A stretch of DNA of 8,557 nt from the NCBI GenBank assembly GCA_001800185.1, contig MGUX01000095.1, positions 1 through 8,557 on the forward strand. Reading direction: 5' to 3'. Both the position numbers and the translations under genes were made by a program. Source of the stretch: Elusimicrobia bacterium RIFCSPLOWO2_12_FULL_59_9. GTDB lineage: Bacteria; Elusimicrobiota; Elusimicrobia; O2-12-FULL-59-9. The notes under the pieces are model-generated. The model was not told the DNA's origin and searched no databases. It saw only the letters and a list, made by a program, of their open reading frames with translations. This document shows, one piece after another, positions 1 to 6,908 of the stretch. Each line of letters opens with the position of its first letter. Position 1 is the first letter of the stretch.

Positions 1-1
1 G

Positions 2-1765
2 GAGAAAATCCAGTCGCCGCCGGTCCTGCGCGCGCTCATCGACTTCCTGCTCAAAGAAACCTACGCCTCCGGCGCGCTGACCCATGGTTCCTATTGGTTA
101 TGCGGCGGCGAGAACCCCTCGACCGCCAATGCGTGGGGATTCGCTTTGACCAAAAGCCTGCGGGAGCGCGAGCAGGAGCTGCAAAATCAGGTGGCGGCGC
201 TTCAAGGGCAGACTTCCGACATGCGCCGCGGCTTAAGTCAAGCGCAGGAACAGCTTCAATCCGTCCAAAATCAGCTCCAGGAAAAGAAGGCGCGGCGCGA
301 GGCCTTTGCCGAGCAGCTTGCGCGGGACATCAACGCCCTGGAAATTTCCAGGCAGGACCGGGACCTTTTGGAGCGGGACGCCGTCGACATTTTGGTCCAG
401 TGCGGGCGAGTCTTGGCGGAAATCAAAGAGCTTGGACGGGAGTTGGGGAAGCTCGCCGCCGCCGAAGCGCAAGCCCTCCAGGACACCGCCGCGCTGCGGG
501 AGGCATTGGATGGGGTCCGCGCGAGCCTGGGACAGCAGCAGATCCGTTCGGCGCAATTTAAAGCCGCGCGCGAGCATTTGGCCTCCAATGTCCGTTTGCT
601 GCAGGGACAGTTGGAACGCTCGGAGAAGGAAAGCGCGGATTTGGAGGCCGTTCAAAAGAGCCGATTTGAGGAAGCGCGGACCAATGACGCCCGGTTGGAG
701 GAGCTGGCGGCGCTTCAAGGCGGGCTGAGGCAGGCGCTCGACGAGCTCCATCGCTTGTTTGAGGCCAAGCAGGAAGAAGGGAAGGCGCTCACCCGGATGC
801 TCGAGGACTCCCAGGAGCAGTCGAGGCTCAAGGAGGAGGCGCTGCGCGCGAAGCAGGCGCTGCTTCAGGAAATTCAGGAGGAAATTCACCGCCACAAGCT
901 CCAGTTGGGCCAGCTAAAATCCAAACGGGACGCGGCTCTCAACCAGTTGTGGGACAACTGGCAGATGACCCTGGAGGACGCCCTCGCCCACGCCGATGAT
1001 TTCTACAAGCGATCGGAAAGAAAAGTGTCGACCGATTCGATCGTGAGCCTGCGCCGGCGCATTGAAAACATGGGGGCCATCAACATGGCCGCTCCCGAGG
1101 AATACGACGCCTTAAAAGGGCGATTTGATTTCACGGAGACGCAGCTTCGGGACCTTCACACGGCCAAAGCCGAGCTCAAAGAGGCAATCAACAAGATCAA
1201 TACCACGACGCGGGAGAATTTCCGCGAGACCTTCAGCCAGGTTCGGGAGCACTTCAGGAGCATTTACGGCACGCTGTTTCAAGGCGGGGAGGCCGACCTG
1301 TTGTTGACCGATCCGGACAATATCCTTGAAAGCGGCATTGAGATCGTGGCGCAGCCTCCGGGAAAAAAGCTGCAAAGCATCTCCTTGCTTTCGGGAGGCG
1401 AAAAGGCGATGACGGCGGTCGCGCTCCTGTTCGCATTTTTCGAGGTGAAGCCGGCGCCTTTTTGCATGATGGACGAGGTTGATGCTCCTCTCGACGAGCC
1501 GAACATCCGGCGCTTTCTGCGGTTGTTGACCGAGAAGGCGCAGGCCTCGCAATTTTTGATCGTCAGCCATAACAAGCGCACGCTGGAAGGAGCCGACGCC
1601 ATTTACGGGGTGACGATGGAGGAGCAAGGCGTTTCCCAGCTCATTTCCATCGAGATCAAGGGCCGCGAAAAAGAAGCCCGCGTTCCGGCCCCATCCGGGC
1701 AGGCAGCGGCGGGGGACGCGCCGGCTCAGGCTTCCGCCGCCGACTTGGTTTTGGAAAACGGATAA
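2..1765 (+). CDS. smc: Chromosome segregation ATPase SMC, C-terminal half (5' end outside window)
   Basis: This is the C-terminal 587 residues of SMC, the ATPase that forms the DNA-embracing ring of bacterial condensin with ScpA and ScpB. The frame is open from base 2, so the gene starts before the window; the TTG at 146 is internal. Fragment residues 1-40 look like the end of the hinge (H-G-S-Y-W-L-C-G-G). Residues about 49-345 are heptad-rich coiled coil. They are followed by the typical SMC stretch with M-G-A-I-N-M and the C-terminal ATPase head from about residue 405. The head carries the ABC signature LSGGEK (about 463-468), Walker B F-C-M-M-D-E with catalytic Glu at about 492, D-loop DAPLDE (494-499) and H-loop His at about 523. 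The last 35-40 residues are an Ala/Pro-rich tail, probably disordered. Walker A and the N-terminal head lie outside the window. Nothing suggests damage in the visible part. The family call is secure. Confidence 0.97.
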   Translation, partial: EKIQSPPVLRALIDFLLKETYASGALTHGSYWLCGGENPSTANAWGFALTKSLREREQELQNQVAALQGQTSDMRRGLSQAQEQLQSVQNQLQEKKARREAFAEQLARDINALEISRQDRDLLERDAVDILVQCGRVLAEIKELGRELGKLAAAEAQALQDTAALREALDGVRASLGQQQIRSAQFKAAREHLASNVRLLQGQLERSEKESADLEAVQKSRFEEARTNDARLEELAALQGGLRQALDELHRLFEAKQEEGKALTRMLEDSQEQSRLKEEALRAKQALLQEIQEEIHRHKLQLGQLKSKRDAALNQLWDNWQMTLEDALAHADDFYKRSERKVSTDSIVSLRRRIENMGAINMAAPEEYDALKGRFDFTETQLRDLHTAKAELKEAINKINTTTRENFRETFSQVREHFRSIYGTLFQGGEADLLLTDPDNILESGIEIVAQPPGKKLQSISLLSGGEKAMTAVALLFAFFEVKPAPFCMMDEVDAPLDEPNIRRFLRLLTEKAQASQFLIVSHNKRTLEGADAIYGVTMEEQGVSQLISIEIKGREKEARVPAPSGQAAAGDAPAQASAADLVLENG

Positions 1766-1802
1766 TCGCCCGGCGTTTCGGGGCATCTACTGAGAGGTCC
1801 AA

Positions 1803-2807
1803 ATGACTAAAAAATTACTTGCCGCGTTGATCGCCGCATCAGCCCTTTCGACGGCCTCCGGGGGCTTTGCCGGTCAGAAGGAAACCCGAAAAGTGCTCCG
1901 TTTCGACTTGGCCGGAGCCGCGGTTGAAGTGGCCATTCCTCAGATGGAGCGGCCCTCGCTTGGAGAGCTCAAGCTTCAGGCCCTTTCGGCCGAAGATCCC
2001 AACCGGCGTTTTTTTGCGCAGGCCGCGAAGTATTATTCGGCGGCGGAAATTCGGGCCTACGTCGCCCAGCAGTTGAAGAACATGTTTGACGCCTTTTACG
2101 CGCCGTTTTCGGTCGAGGAAGATGCGGGGTCCCAAGGCGCCGAGCCCGACTACGCTTTCGGCTTGAGCGAGAAGCTCAACGCCCAATGGGTGACGGCGGT
2201 CAAACCGAACCTGGGAGGCGTGCCGACCTTTTTAAGCGTTCACCCTTCGCGGGAAAAGAAAGCCTATCTCGCCGTTTTGCCCGAAAGCCGGCTCGGCCAG
2301 GAGCCGGACTTCTTCGATTTAAGAGGCATTTATGACGAGCCCAAGCAGGTCCGCGTCGGCGGCGCCGACTACAAGATTTCGTTGAAGCCGAATATTTTCG
2401 ACAAGCTTGCCAGCAAGGTGGTATTCGAGCGCAAAAGCGGGGCCGGGGGAGAGGACAGCTACAAGATTTCCGCCCGCGACCTGCTCAAGGCCATTTACGG
2501 CACCGGACAGGAATTCGCCCTGGCGAGCCGCTCCTACCGGTTTTTCTATTACGTCGATATGGACGATTCGCTCTCGCCCCCGCGCTTGGGCCATAAAACC
2601 AAATCGCTGGCCTTCGTCATCCAAACCGGGGAAAGTGACGCCGAATTCTACCACGTTCCTTTCGAGCAGCTTTCGCCGAATATCGCCTATTTTACTTTCT
2701 ATGAGAATCAGCGGGTGGGACTGAGCCTTTCGGCGGACGGCGAGAAATTATTAATCACTAACCCGAATTCCTCAGTTGGGAATTCGCCCGCAGGGACGTC
2801 GCTGTAA
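1803..2807 (+). CDS. Secreted/periplasmic protein of unknown function
   Basis: A 334-residue protein that I do not recognise. It starts with a clear Sec signal peptide: a Lys-rich n-region (MTKK), a hydrophobic Leu/Ala core, and a probable cleavage site around residues 20-24 (S-G-G-F-A-G-Q). The mature part looks like one soluble globular protein with no transmembrane segment. It has a helical region (about 60-100, Y-Y-S-A-A-E-I-R-A-Y) followed by beta-rich, aromatic-rich sequence (about 215-320, including R-F-F-Y-Y-V-D-M-D-D). I see no catalytic motif, Cys pair or lipobox. The ATG has a good ribosome binding site, GAGAGG at 1792-1797, 5 nt upstream. The gene follows smc after 37 nt with no terminator between, so it is probably cotranscribed. 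That does not imply a role in chromosome segregation. The last 15 or so codons are encoded by hairpin-forming DNA and look low-complexity (S-S-V-G-N-S-P-A-G-T-S-L), so the original C-terminus may have been shorter. Confidence 0.85.
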   Translation: MTKKLLAALIAASALSTASGGFAGQKETRKVLRFDLAGAAVEVAIPQMERPSLGELKLQALSAEDPNRRFFAQAAKYYSAAEIRAYVAQQLKNMFDAFYAPFSVEEDAGSQGAEPDYAFGLSEKLNAQWVTAVKPNLGGVPTFLSVHPSREKKAYLAVLPESRLGQEPDFFDLRGIYDEPKQVRVGGADYKISLKPNIFDKLASKVVFERKSGAGGEDSYKISARDLLKAIYGTGQEFALASRSYRFFYYVDMDDSLSPPRLGHKTKSLAFVIQTGESDAEFYHVPFEQLSPNIAYFTFYENQRVGLSLSADGEKLLITNPNSSVGNSPAGTSL

Positions 2808-2839
2808 TCAGCGACGGGGTTGTCCGGCGCCGCAGGCGC
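2764..2839. repeat. Three consecutive short hairpins across the 3' end of the secreted-protein gene
   Basis: Three perfect inverted repeats follow each other. The first is CGAATTCC (2764-2771) with GGAATTCG (2779-2786), loop 7. The second is CGTCGCTG (2797-2804) with CAGCGACG (2809-2816); its 4-nt loop contains the TAA stop. The third is GCGCC (2827-2831) with GGCGC (2835-2839), loop 3. They precede the larger hairpin at 2840-2892. They may protect mRNA ends, help terminate transcription, or be a REP-like palindromic repeat. One window cannot show whether the unit is repeated in the genome. Confidence 0.6.
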
Positions 2840-2895
2840 AACCACAGTTGCACGGGTTTGTACAGTACGTTTAGGCGGGTGCAACTGCGGTTTTC
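2840..2895. terminator. Probable terminator between convergent operons
   Basis: AACCACAGTTGCAC (2840-2853) pairs with GTGCAACTGCGGTT (2879-2892). The 14-bp stem has one A-C mismatch and a 25-nt loop. On the plus strand the stem ends in TTTT (2891-2894), so it would terminate the smc operon. On the minus strand it begins 6 nt beyond the ABC ATPase stop but has no T-run, so it would be a weaker stop or a 3'-end stabiliser in that direction. The loop is long for a classical intrinsic terminator; position is the stronger evidence. Confidence 0.6.
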
Positions 2896-2898
2896 GGG

Positions 2899-3666
2899 CT
2901 AATCCAAGCGCTTTGAGCGGGCTGTAACTTCCAAGTTTCCCGTCAACGTTAAAAACGCCTCTTCAAGGTTGAAGCCCTCCCGGCGAGACTGCTTCTTTAT
3001 CTCGTCGAGCGTTCCCACCGCGATAAGCTCGCCGTCGATCATGATGCCGACGCGGTGGCATAGCTGCTCCGCGATTTCCATGATGTGCGTGCACATGAAC
3101 AAGGTCACGCCATTTTCCGCGAGCCTTCTGAAAATCTCCTTGACCATTTTCGCGCTCTTGGGATCCAGGCCGACCATGGGCTCATCCAGGAAAAGGACGC
3201 GGGGCTCATGCAGCAGGACGCTGGCGAACACCAGTTTTTGCCGCATCCCGTGAGAGTAGGACTCCAGAATTTCCATGGCGCGGTCCTTCAGGTCGAACAT
3301 CTCCAGCAGCTCGGGGATCTTCGATTTTTGCTTTTCCAAAGGGACCTCATAAAGGCCGCCGACCAGTCGCATGAACTCGATTCCGGTCAGCTTCGGATAA
3401 ACAAACGGCTCGTCGGGAACAAGGGCGATGGTTTTTTTGACGGCGATCGGATTTTCCGAGATGTCGCGGCCGTGAATCCAGGCTTTGCCGCGCGTGGGCG
3501 CCATCAGGCCGGTGAGAAGCTTGACGGTGGTCGTCTTTCCGGCTCCGTTGGGGCCGAGGAAGCCGAAAATTTCGCCTGGAGGAATTTCGAGGTTCAGGTC
3601 TTTGACGGCGTGGAGCCCGCCGAAACTCTTGCTCAAGCCGGATGTCTTGATGGCGGGCTCAGCCAT
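2899..3666 (-). CDS. ABC-2-type transporter ATP-binding subunit
   Basis: A 255-residue ATPase subunit of an ABC exporter, expected to work at the inner face of the cytoplasmic membrane as a dimer with a separate permease. Motifs appear in order: Walker A GPNGAGKTT (38-46), signature Y-S-H-G-M-R-Q (137-143), Walker B V-L-F-L-D-E (157-162), D-loop GLDP (166-169) and switch His194 in C-T-H. The Q-loop position carries Asp (V-P-D-E-P, D85) instead of Gln, as I recall seeing in some ABC-2/EcsA-like ATPases. The ATG lies 6 nt after the kinase stop, and its ribosome binding site AGGTGA (3673-3678) overlaps that stop, so translation is probably coupled. It is the last gene of the operon. No permease is encoded anywhere in the window, so the partner must be elsewhere and the substrate cannot be inferred. 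Confidence 0.95.
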   Translation of the reverse strand: MAEPAIKTSGLSKSFGGLHAVKDLNLEIPPGEIFGFLGPNGAGKTTTVKLLTGLMAPTRGKAWIHGRDISENPIAVKKTIALVPDEPFVYPKLTGIEFMRLVGGLYEVPLEKQKSKIPELLEMFDLKDRAMEILESYSHGMRQKLVFASVLLHEPRVLFLDEPMVGLDPKSAKMVKEIFRRLAENGVTLFMCTHIMEIAEQLCHRVGIMIDGELIAVGTLDEIKKQSRREGFNLEEAFLTLTGNLEVTARSKRLD

Positions 3667-3672
3667 GCGGAC

Positions 3673-4620
3673 TCACCTGGCGAACGCCGGGATCAAGTCG
3701 ACGGCCATCATCTCCAAATATTGGTGGTAGCGCTTGTGGATTTCGGCGGGCTTGAGAGACTCCAGTCTTTCCGTGCTGAAGGACTCGACCGTGAAGGAGG
3801 CCATCACCGAGCCATGGAGCAGCGCCCTCTTGAGCAGGACCGGATCTTCGATATCGCAGCCATGGGAGGCCAAGTAGCCTAGGAATCCGCCCGCGAAGGA
3901 GTCTCCGGCGCCCGTGGGATCGACGACGCTTTCCGTAGGATAGGCCGGGTAGGCGTAAAAATTGTCCTGGGCCAAAATGAGCGAGCCGTGCTCTCCCTTT
4001 TTGACCGCCACGATGCGCGGGCCCCATGTCTTGACGGTTCGCGCGGCCTCAAGCAAATTGGCTTTTCCCGTGAGCTGCTTGGCCTCGGAATCGTTCAAGA
4101 AAAAGATATCGATGTGCGCCAGAAGCTCTTTGATGGCGGGCTTTTTCTGATTGATCCAAAAGTTCATGGTGTCGCAGGCGACCAAATCGGCTTTTTCAAG
4201 CTGGCTGAGAACCTCCCACTGGAGTTCGGGGTCGATGTTGGCCAGAAAAGCCACCGACGGGTTTTTGTGCGCCGGCTTGAGTTTCGGACGGAAGTGCTCG
4301 ATGACATTGAGAGCCGTCGACAGAGTCTGCGGGTTTTGCAGATCGGGGCCGAACTCGCCCGACCAGCGGAAAGTTTTGCCCGGCAGCTCTTCCAGGCCGG
4401 TCAAGTCGATCTCGCAGCCGGCCAGGAGCTTTTTCATCGAGCCCGGAAAATCCGCGCCGACCGCTCCGATCAGCTGCACGGGATGAAAAAAACGGCACGC
4501 CATGGAAAAATAGACCGCGGATCCGCCCAAGACGTCCTTGCAGCGGCCTTTGGCGGTTTTCACCGTATCCAGAGCGACGGAGCCCGTGACGACCACCGGT
4601 CTTTTTGATGCCGGCGTCAT
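3673..4620 (-). CDS. PfkB-family (ribokinase superfamily) carbohydrate or nucleoside kinase
   Basis: A 315-residue kinase of the PfkB/ribokinase fold, which transfers phosphate from ATP to a sugar or nucleoside hydroxyl in the cytoplasm. It has an N-terminal beta strand ending in G-S-V-A-L-D (13-18), where the Asp usually contacts substrate. The N-terminal PfkB glycine motif is G-G-S-A (32-35) with I-G-A-V-G-x-D at 51-57. The C-terminal PfkB signature DPTGAGD (234-240) contains the catalytic base Asp240 and the anion hole and is followed by S-F-A-G-G-F. Length is normal for the family and all key residues are present. Substrate cannot be read from the sequence; ribokinase, adenosine kinase and fructokinase-like activities are all possible. 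Its ATG overlaps the stop of the upstream gene as ATGA (4617-4620), with GGGAG (4629-4633) 8 nt upstream, which indicates translational coupling. Confidence 0.93.
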   Translation of the reverse strand: MTPASKRPVVVTGSVALDTVKTAKGRCKDVLGGSAVYFSMACRFFHPVQLIGAVGADFPGSMKKLLAGCEIDLTGLEELPGKTFRWSGEFGPDLQNPQTLSTALNVIEHFRPKLKPAHKNPSVAFLANIDPELQWEVLSQLEKADLVACDTMNFWINQKKPAIKELLAHIDIFFLNDSEAKQLTGKANLLEAARTVKTWGPRIVAVKKGEHGSLILAQDNFYAYPAYPTESVVDPTGAGDSFAGGFLGYLASHGCDIEDPVLLKRALLHGSVMASFTVESFSTERLESLKPAEIHKRYHQYLEMMAVDLIPAFAR

Positions 4621-5348
4621 AGCCCCTTCTCCCTTTCCTCCAGGAAGCTTTTTATGGGAATTTGGGAGCTCATTTGCCGGAGGCGATAGTTAAGAAGATG
4701 GATGGAACGCTCCTGCTTCAGCATGCCGGCGATTTTATCTTTTTCTTTTTCCGCCTCGAAGCCCTTGGAAGAGCCCTTGTTCGTCTTCTGGTAGTCTTCC
4801 ATGGCGCCCTTGAGGCGTCCTTCAATTTCCGACGGATGGATTTTGGCGCTTTCGTAAATGAAGCGCCGGTATTTGAGGGCGGTCAGCGAGCGCCGCCTCA
4901 ACTCCTCGTACTCCTTGGGGCCCATGCGGAAGAGATAATAAAGCGCGTTGACGTAGGCCGTTTGGTCGAAATTGTTGTTGGTTTGAAACGCCGGGGTGTT
5001 GTGAACGTCGTAGGCCAGTTCCAGGTCCGTCGTCTGGATGCCGAGCTTGACCGCCTCGGCGTACAGGAGCTCCTCGACGATCATTTCCTTGAGGACGTCC
5101 TCCTTGATTTGGCGCCTCAAGTCGTCGGTGACGTCGGTCCCTTGATTGCGCATCCGGTCCAGAACTTGGTTGGATTGCGACAGGAAGCGCGTATAGGGGA
5201 TTTTGGTCTTGCCGACCTCCGCCACCGCCCTGGTGGCGTCCATGTCCGTAAACAAGTAGGCTCCCAGCCCGACGAAAGTCCCGATGAGAAAACCGAAAAT
5301 GGTGACAAGAAATATGGTTTTTCGGTGGCGGCCTAGAAAAGAGATCAT
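4617..5348 (-). CDS. Membrane-anchored SurA/PpiD N-terminal-domain-like protein, no PPIase domain
   Basis: A 243-residue protein. Residues 1-10 are basic and cytoplasmic, and residues about 11-33 form one transmembrane helix, so most of the chain should be periplasmic. Residues about 38-165 resemble the SurA_N/PpiD chaperone domain: a V-G-x-x-x-I-P-Y-x-x-F start, a helix rich in charged residues, then F-D-Q-T-A-Y-V-N-A-L and Y-E-E-L-R-R-R-S. The rest is a charged helical tail, probably coiled coil. PpiD-like proteins normally continue into a parvulin PPIase domain, and here nothing like it follows. It may therefore act as a holdase or scaffold and not as an isomerase. The ATG is preceded by GGAGG (5355-5359) with 6-nt spacing. 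It sits between bactofilin (37-nt gap) and the kinase (4-nt overlap). The family call rests on visible pattern only and is moderately sure. Confidence 0.8.
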   Translation of the reverse strand: MISFLGRHRKTIFLVTIFGFLIGTFVGLGAYLFTDMDATRAVAEVGKTKIPYTRFLSQSNQVLDRMRNQGTDVTDDLRRQIKEDVLKEMIVEELLYAEAVKLGIQTTDLELAYDVHNTPAFQTNNNFDQTAYVNALYYLFRMGPKEYEELRRRSLTALKYRRFIYESAKIHPSEIEGRLKGAMEDYQKTNKGSSKGFEAEKEKDKIAGMLKQERSIHLLNYRLRQMSSQIPIKSFLEEREKGL

Positions 5349-5385
5349 GCTGCGCCTCCGGGAGGGGGGATTTTTCGCGGCCGCA

Positions 5386-5802
5386 TCATTCGCCGCTGCT
5401 TTCTTCTTCCGGCTCCGGCTTGACCGGAGCGTCGGGAGTCTTGGAGTTGCCGTGCGCGTTCATGGCGCAGGAGCCGTTGAATAGGGAGCCTTCCTCGATG
5501 GTGAGCCGGGCCGTGCGGATGTCTCCCTGCACTTTGCCTCCGGATAGGATTTCCAGCTGTTTGGTCGCCGTGATGTTTCCCAGCACCTGGCCGCCGATGA
5601 TGACTTCCTGGGCGGCGATGTCGCCGGTGACCGTACCGCTTTTCCCGACCACGACCACCTGGCAATCCTGCAGATTGCCCTCAACCCGGCCGTCGACGCG
5701 AAGCGAGCCCTTCGCGGATAAGGTGCCCTGAAAATAGGTTTCCGATCCGATCAAGGTCGCGATCTTGTCGGACAGCGCCGAAGAATCCTTTCTATTGAAC
5801 AT
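5386..5802 (-). CDS. Bactofilin (polymer-forming cytoskeletal protein)
   Basis: A 138-residue bactofilin. Bactofilins self-assemble without nucleotide into filaments on the inner face of the membrane and place cell-wall enzymes or morphogenetic proteins. A short N-terminal tail precedes the conserved entry T-L-I-G-S-E-T-x-F-x-G-T-L. About 90 residues of right-handed beta-helix follow (18-112), with the repeating Gly/Val pattern G-S-L-R-V-D-G-R-V-E-G-N and V-x-G-D-I-A-A-x-E-V-I-I-G-G. The C-terminal tail is Pro/Glu-rich and acidic. Length and layout match the single-domain type (CcmA or BacA). The gene lies 24 nt after the M23 endopeptidase gene; bactofilin and M23 genes are neighbours in many bacteria. 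No strong Shine-Dalgarno sequence precedes the ATG, so translation may depend on coupling with the upstream gene. Confidence 0.95.
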   Translation of the reverse strand: MFNRKDSSALSDKIATLIGSETYFQGTLSAKGSLRVDGRVEGNLQDCQVVVVGKSGTVTGDIAAQEVIIGGQVLGNITATKQLEILSGGKVQGDIRTARLTIEEGSLFNGSCAMNAHGNSKTPDAPVKPEPEEESSGE

Positions 5803-5826
5803 GGCGGCCCAGCCGGTTGGTGCGGA

Positions 5827-6825
5827 TCATTTCTCTCGGTTGGAAAAAGCGATGAGGCTGGAGCCCTCGGGCTCCTTATCCGGATGCACCTTAAGATATT
5901 TCAAGGGGTTGGCCGGTTTGCCGTCCTGCCAAACCTCGTAGTGAAGATGGTCGCCGGTGGAGCGCCCGGTCGTGCCCATATAAGCGATGACCTGGCCCCG
6001 CTTTGCGAAATCGCCCTCTTTGACCAGAATTTGGGACGTATGCGCGTATAAGGTGGAGTAGCCGAACCCGTGGTCGAGCAAAATCATGCGCCCATAGCCG
6101 CCTTCCCAGCCGCAGTGACGCACCACCCCGTCGGCCGTCGCATAGACGACCGTGTCCGCGTTGTTGGCGATGTCGATGCCTTGGTGGAAGATATCGAGGC
6201 GCTCGTGATTCTGGAACGGGGAAAGGCGGTAGCCGAAAAGCGAAGTGAGGCTGCCTTCCGTTGGCCACATGTTCGGCGTGGCCCTGAAGAGGTTTCTTTG
6301 GTTGGCGATGTGCCAGGCGACCTCTTGAAAGCTCGCCAGCCGTTCGCGGGATTGCTTGAGAATGCTGGATGTTTGGCGGTCCATGACGGTTTGCCGAAGG
6401 TCCTTGGCGCGCGCGCTGAGCAGGTTCGTGAGGTGGAAGTGGTCCTTGGCGTTGGGGCCTCCGATGGCCTCCGCGGGGCTCTCGATGATGGCGCGCTGGG
6501 TCCGCATCGCCAGCAACTGCCGCATTCTTATGTCGGTGCTTTGCGCCATTTTCAACACTTCCTCCGCCTTTTGCACGCGGTCGGCGAAATAGGCCACCTT
6601 GACCCGCATCACCAGATTGTCCGCCTTGGTGATCCAGTAGTCGACGTTGCGGCTGACGACGAAACCCGCCCACAGCGTCAGGCTTGTCCATAGGAGGAAC
6701 ATCGAGATTAAGAAGGAAAAGGAGAAATGAAAGCGCCAGAGAGGGATGTCCGCGTGGGGGACAAGCAGAATCGTGAGGCGGCGCCTCAGAAATTTAAGGA
6801 ATCTTGATTTTCCACGGGAGGACAT
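5827..6825 (-). CDS. Membrane-anchored M23 (LytM-type) peptidoglycan endopeptidase
   Basis: A zinc metallopeptidase predicted to cut peptide crosslinks of peptidoglycan in the periplasm. With the ATG at 6825 it is 332 residues. A basic cytoplasmic tail (1-33) precedes one transmembrane helix (about 34-57) and a helical, probably coiled-coil stalk (about 58-185). The M23 domain covers about 190-300. The zinc and catalytic residues are all present: H214-x3-D218 in F-H-Q-G-I-D, H262 in L-Y-A-H-T, and H293-x-H295 in G-D-H-L-H-Y-E. It should therefore be active, unlike degenerate LytM activators such as EnvC. A GTG at 6840 would add five residues. I prefer the ATG because the promoter at 6856-6884 places the transcript start near 6849, almost at the GTG. 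No clear Shine-Dalgarno precedes either start. It is the first gene of the operon, and the adjacent bactofilin suggests that the enzyme is positioned by that polymer. Confidence 0.95.
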   Translation of the reverse strand: MSSRGKSRFLKFLRRRLTILLVPHADIPLWRFHFSFSFLISMFLLWTSLTLWAGFVVSRNVDYWITKADNLVMRVKVAYFADRVQKAEEVLKMAQSTDIRMRQLLAMRTQRAIIESPAEAIGGPNAKDHFHLTNLLSARAKDLRQTVMDRQTSSILKQSRERLASFQEVAWHIANQRNLFRATPNMWPTEGSLTSLFGYRLSPFQNHERLDIFHQGIDIANNADTVVYATADGVVRHCGWEGGYGRMILLDHGFGYSTLYAHTSQILVKEGDFAKRGQVIAYMGTTGRSTGDHLHYEVWQDGKPANPLKYLKVHPDKEPEGSSLIAFSNREK

Positions 6826-6855
6826 ATTTATGGCATGCACGGGCGCGCTTTAAAT

Positions 6856-6884
6856 CTTATAGCACCTGAGACGGTATTTGTCAA
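6856..6884 (-). promoter_or_regulatory. Sigma70-type promoter for the M23-bactofilin operon
   Basis: On the minus strand, a perfect -35 box TTGACA (6879-6884) is followed by a 17-nt spacer and -10 box TATAAG (6856-6861), 5 of 6 to consensus. The predicted start is near 6849. That gives a leader of only about 24 nt before the ATG at 6825, or about 9 nt before the GTG at 6840. It is the only strong promoter seen upstream of the five-gene operon. Confidence 0.75.
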
Positions 6885-6908
6885 GGTCGGGGATTAAATC
6901 CGGCCGGT

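Noticed and set aside
146..148. TTG at 146 as a start codon for the SMC gene
   Set aside because: The same frame is open to base 2 and encodes hinge-like sequence upstream, so this codon is internal.
233..895. Minus-strand open frame (220 codons) within smc
   Set aside because: It is antisense to the SMC coiled coil, and its Leu/Arg-rich translation reflects the complement of Glu/Gln/Lys codons.
2854..2878. GTACAGTAC within the terminator loop as an operator
   Set aside because: It is a short palindrome-like stretch inside a long loop, with no regulator gene or promoter nearby to support it.
3085..3882. Long plus-strand open frame (265 codons) across the ABC ATPase and kinase genes
   Set aside because: It is antisense to two genes with intact catalytic motifs, and its translation has no domain-like pattern; long antisense frames are common in GC-rich DNA.
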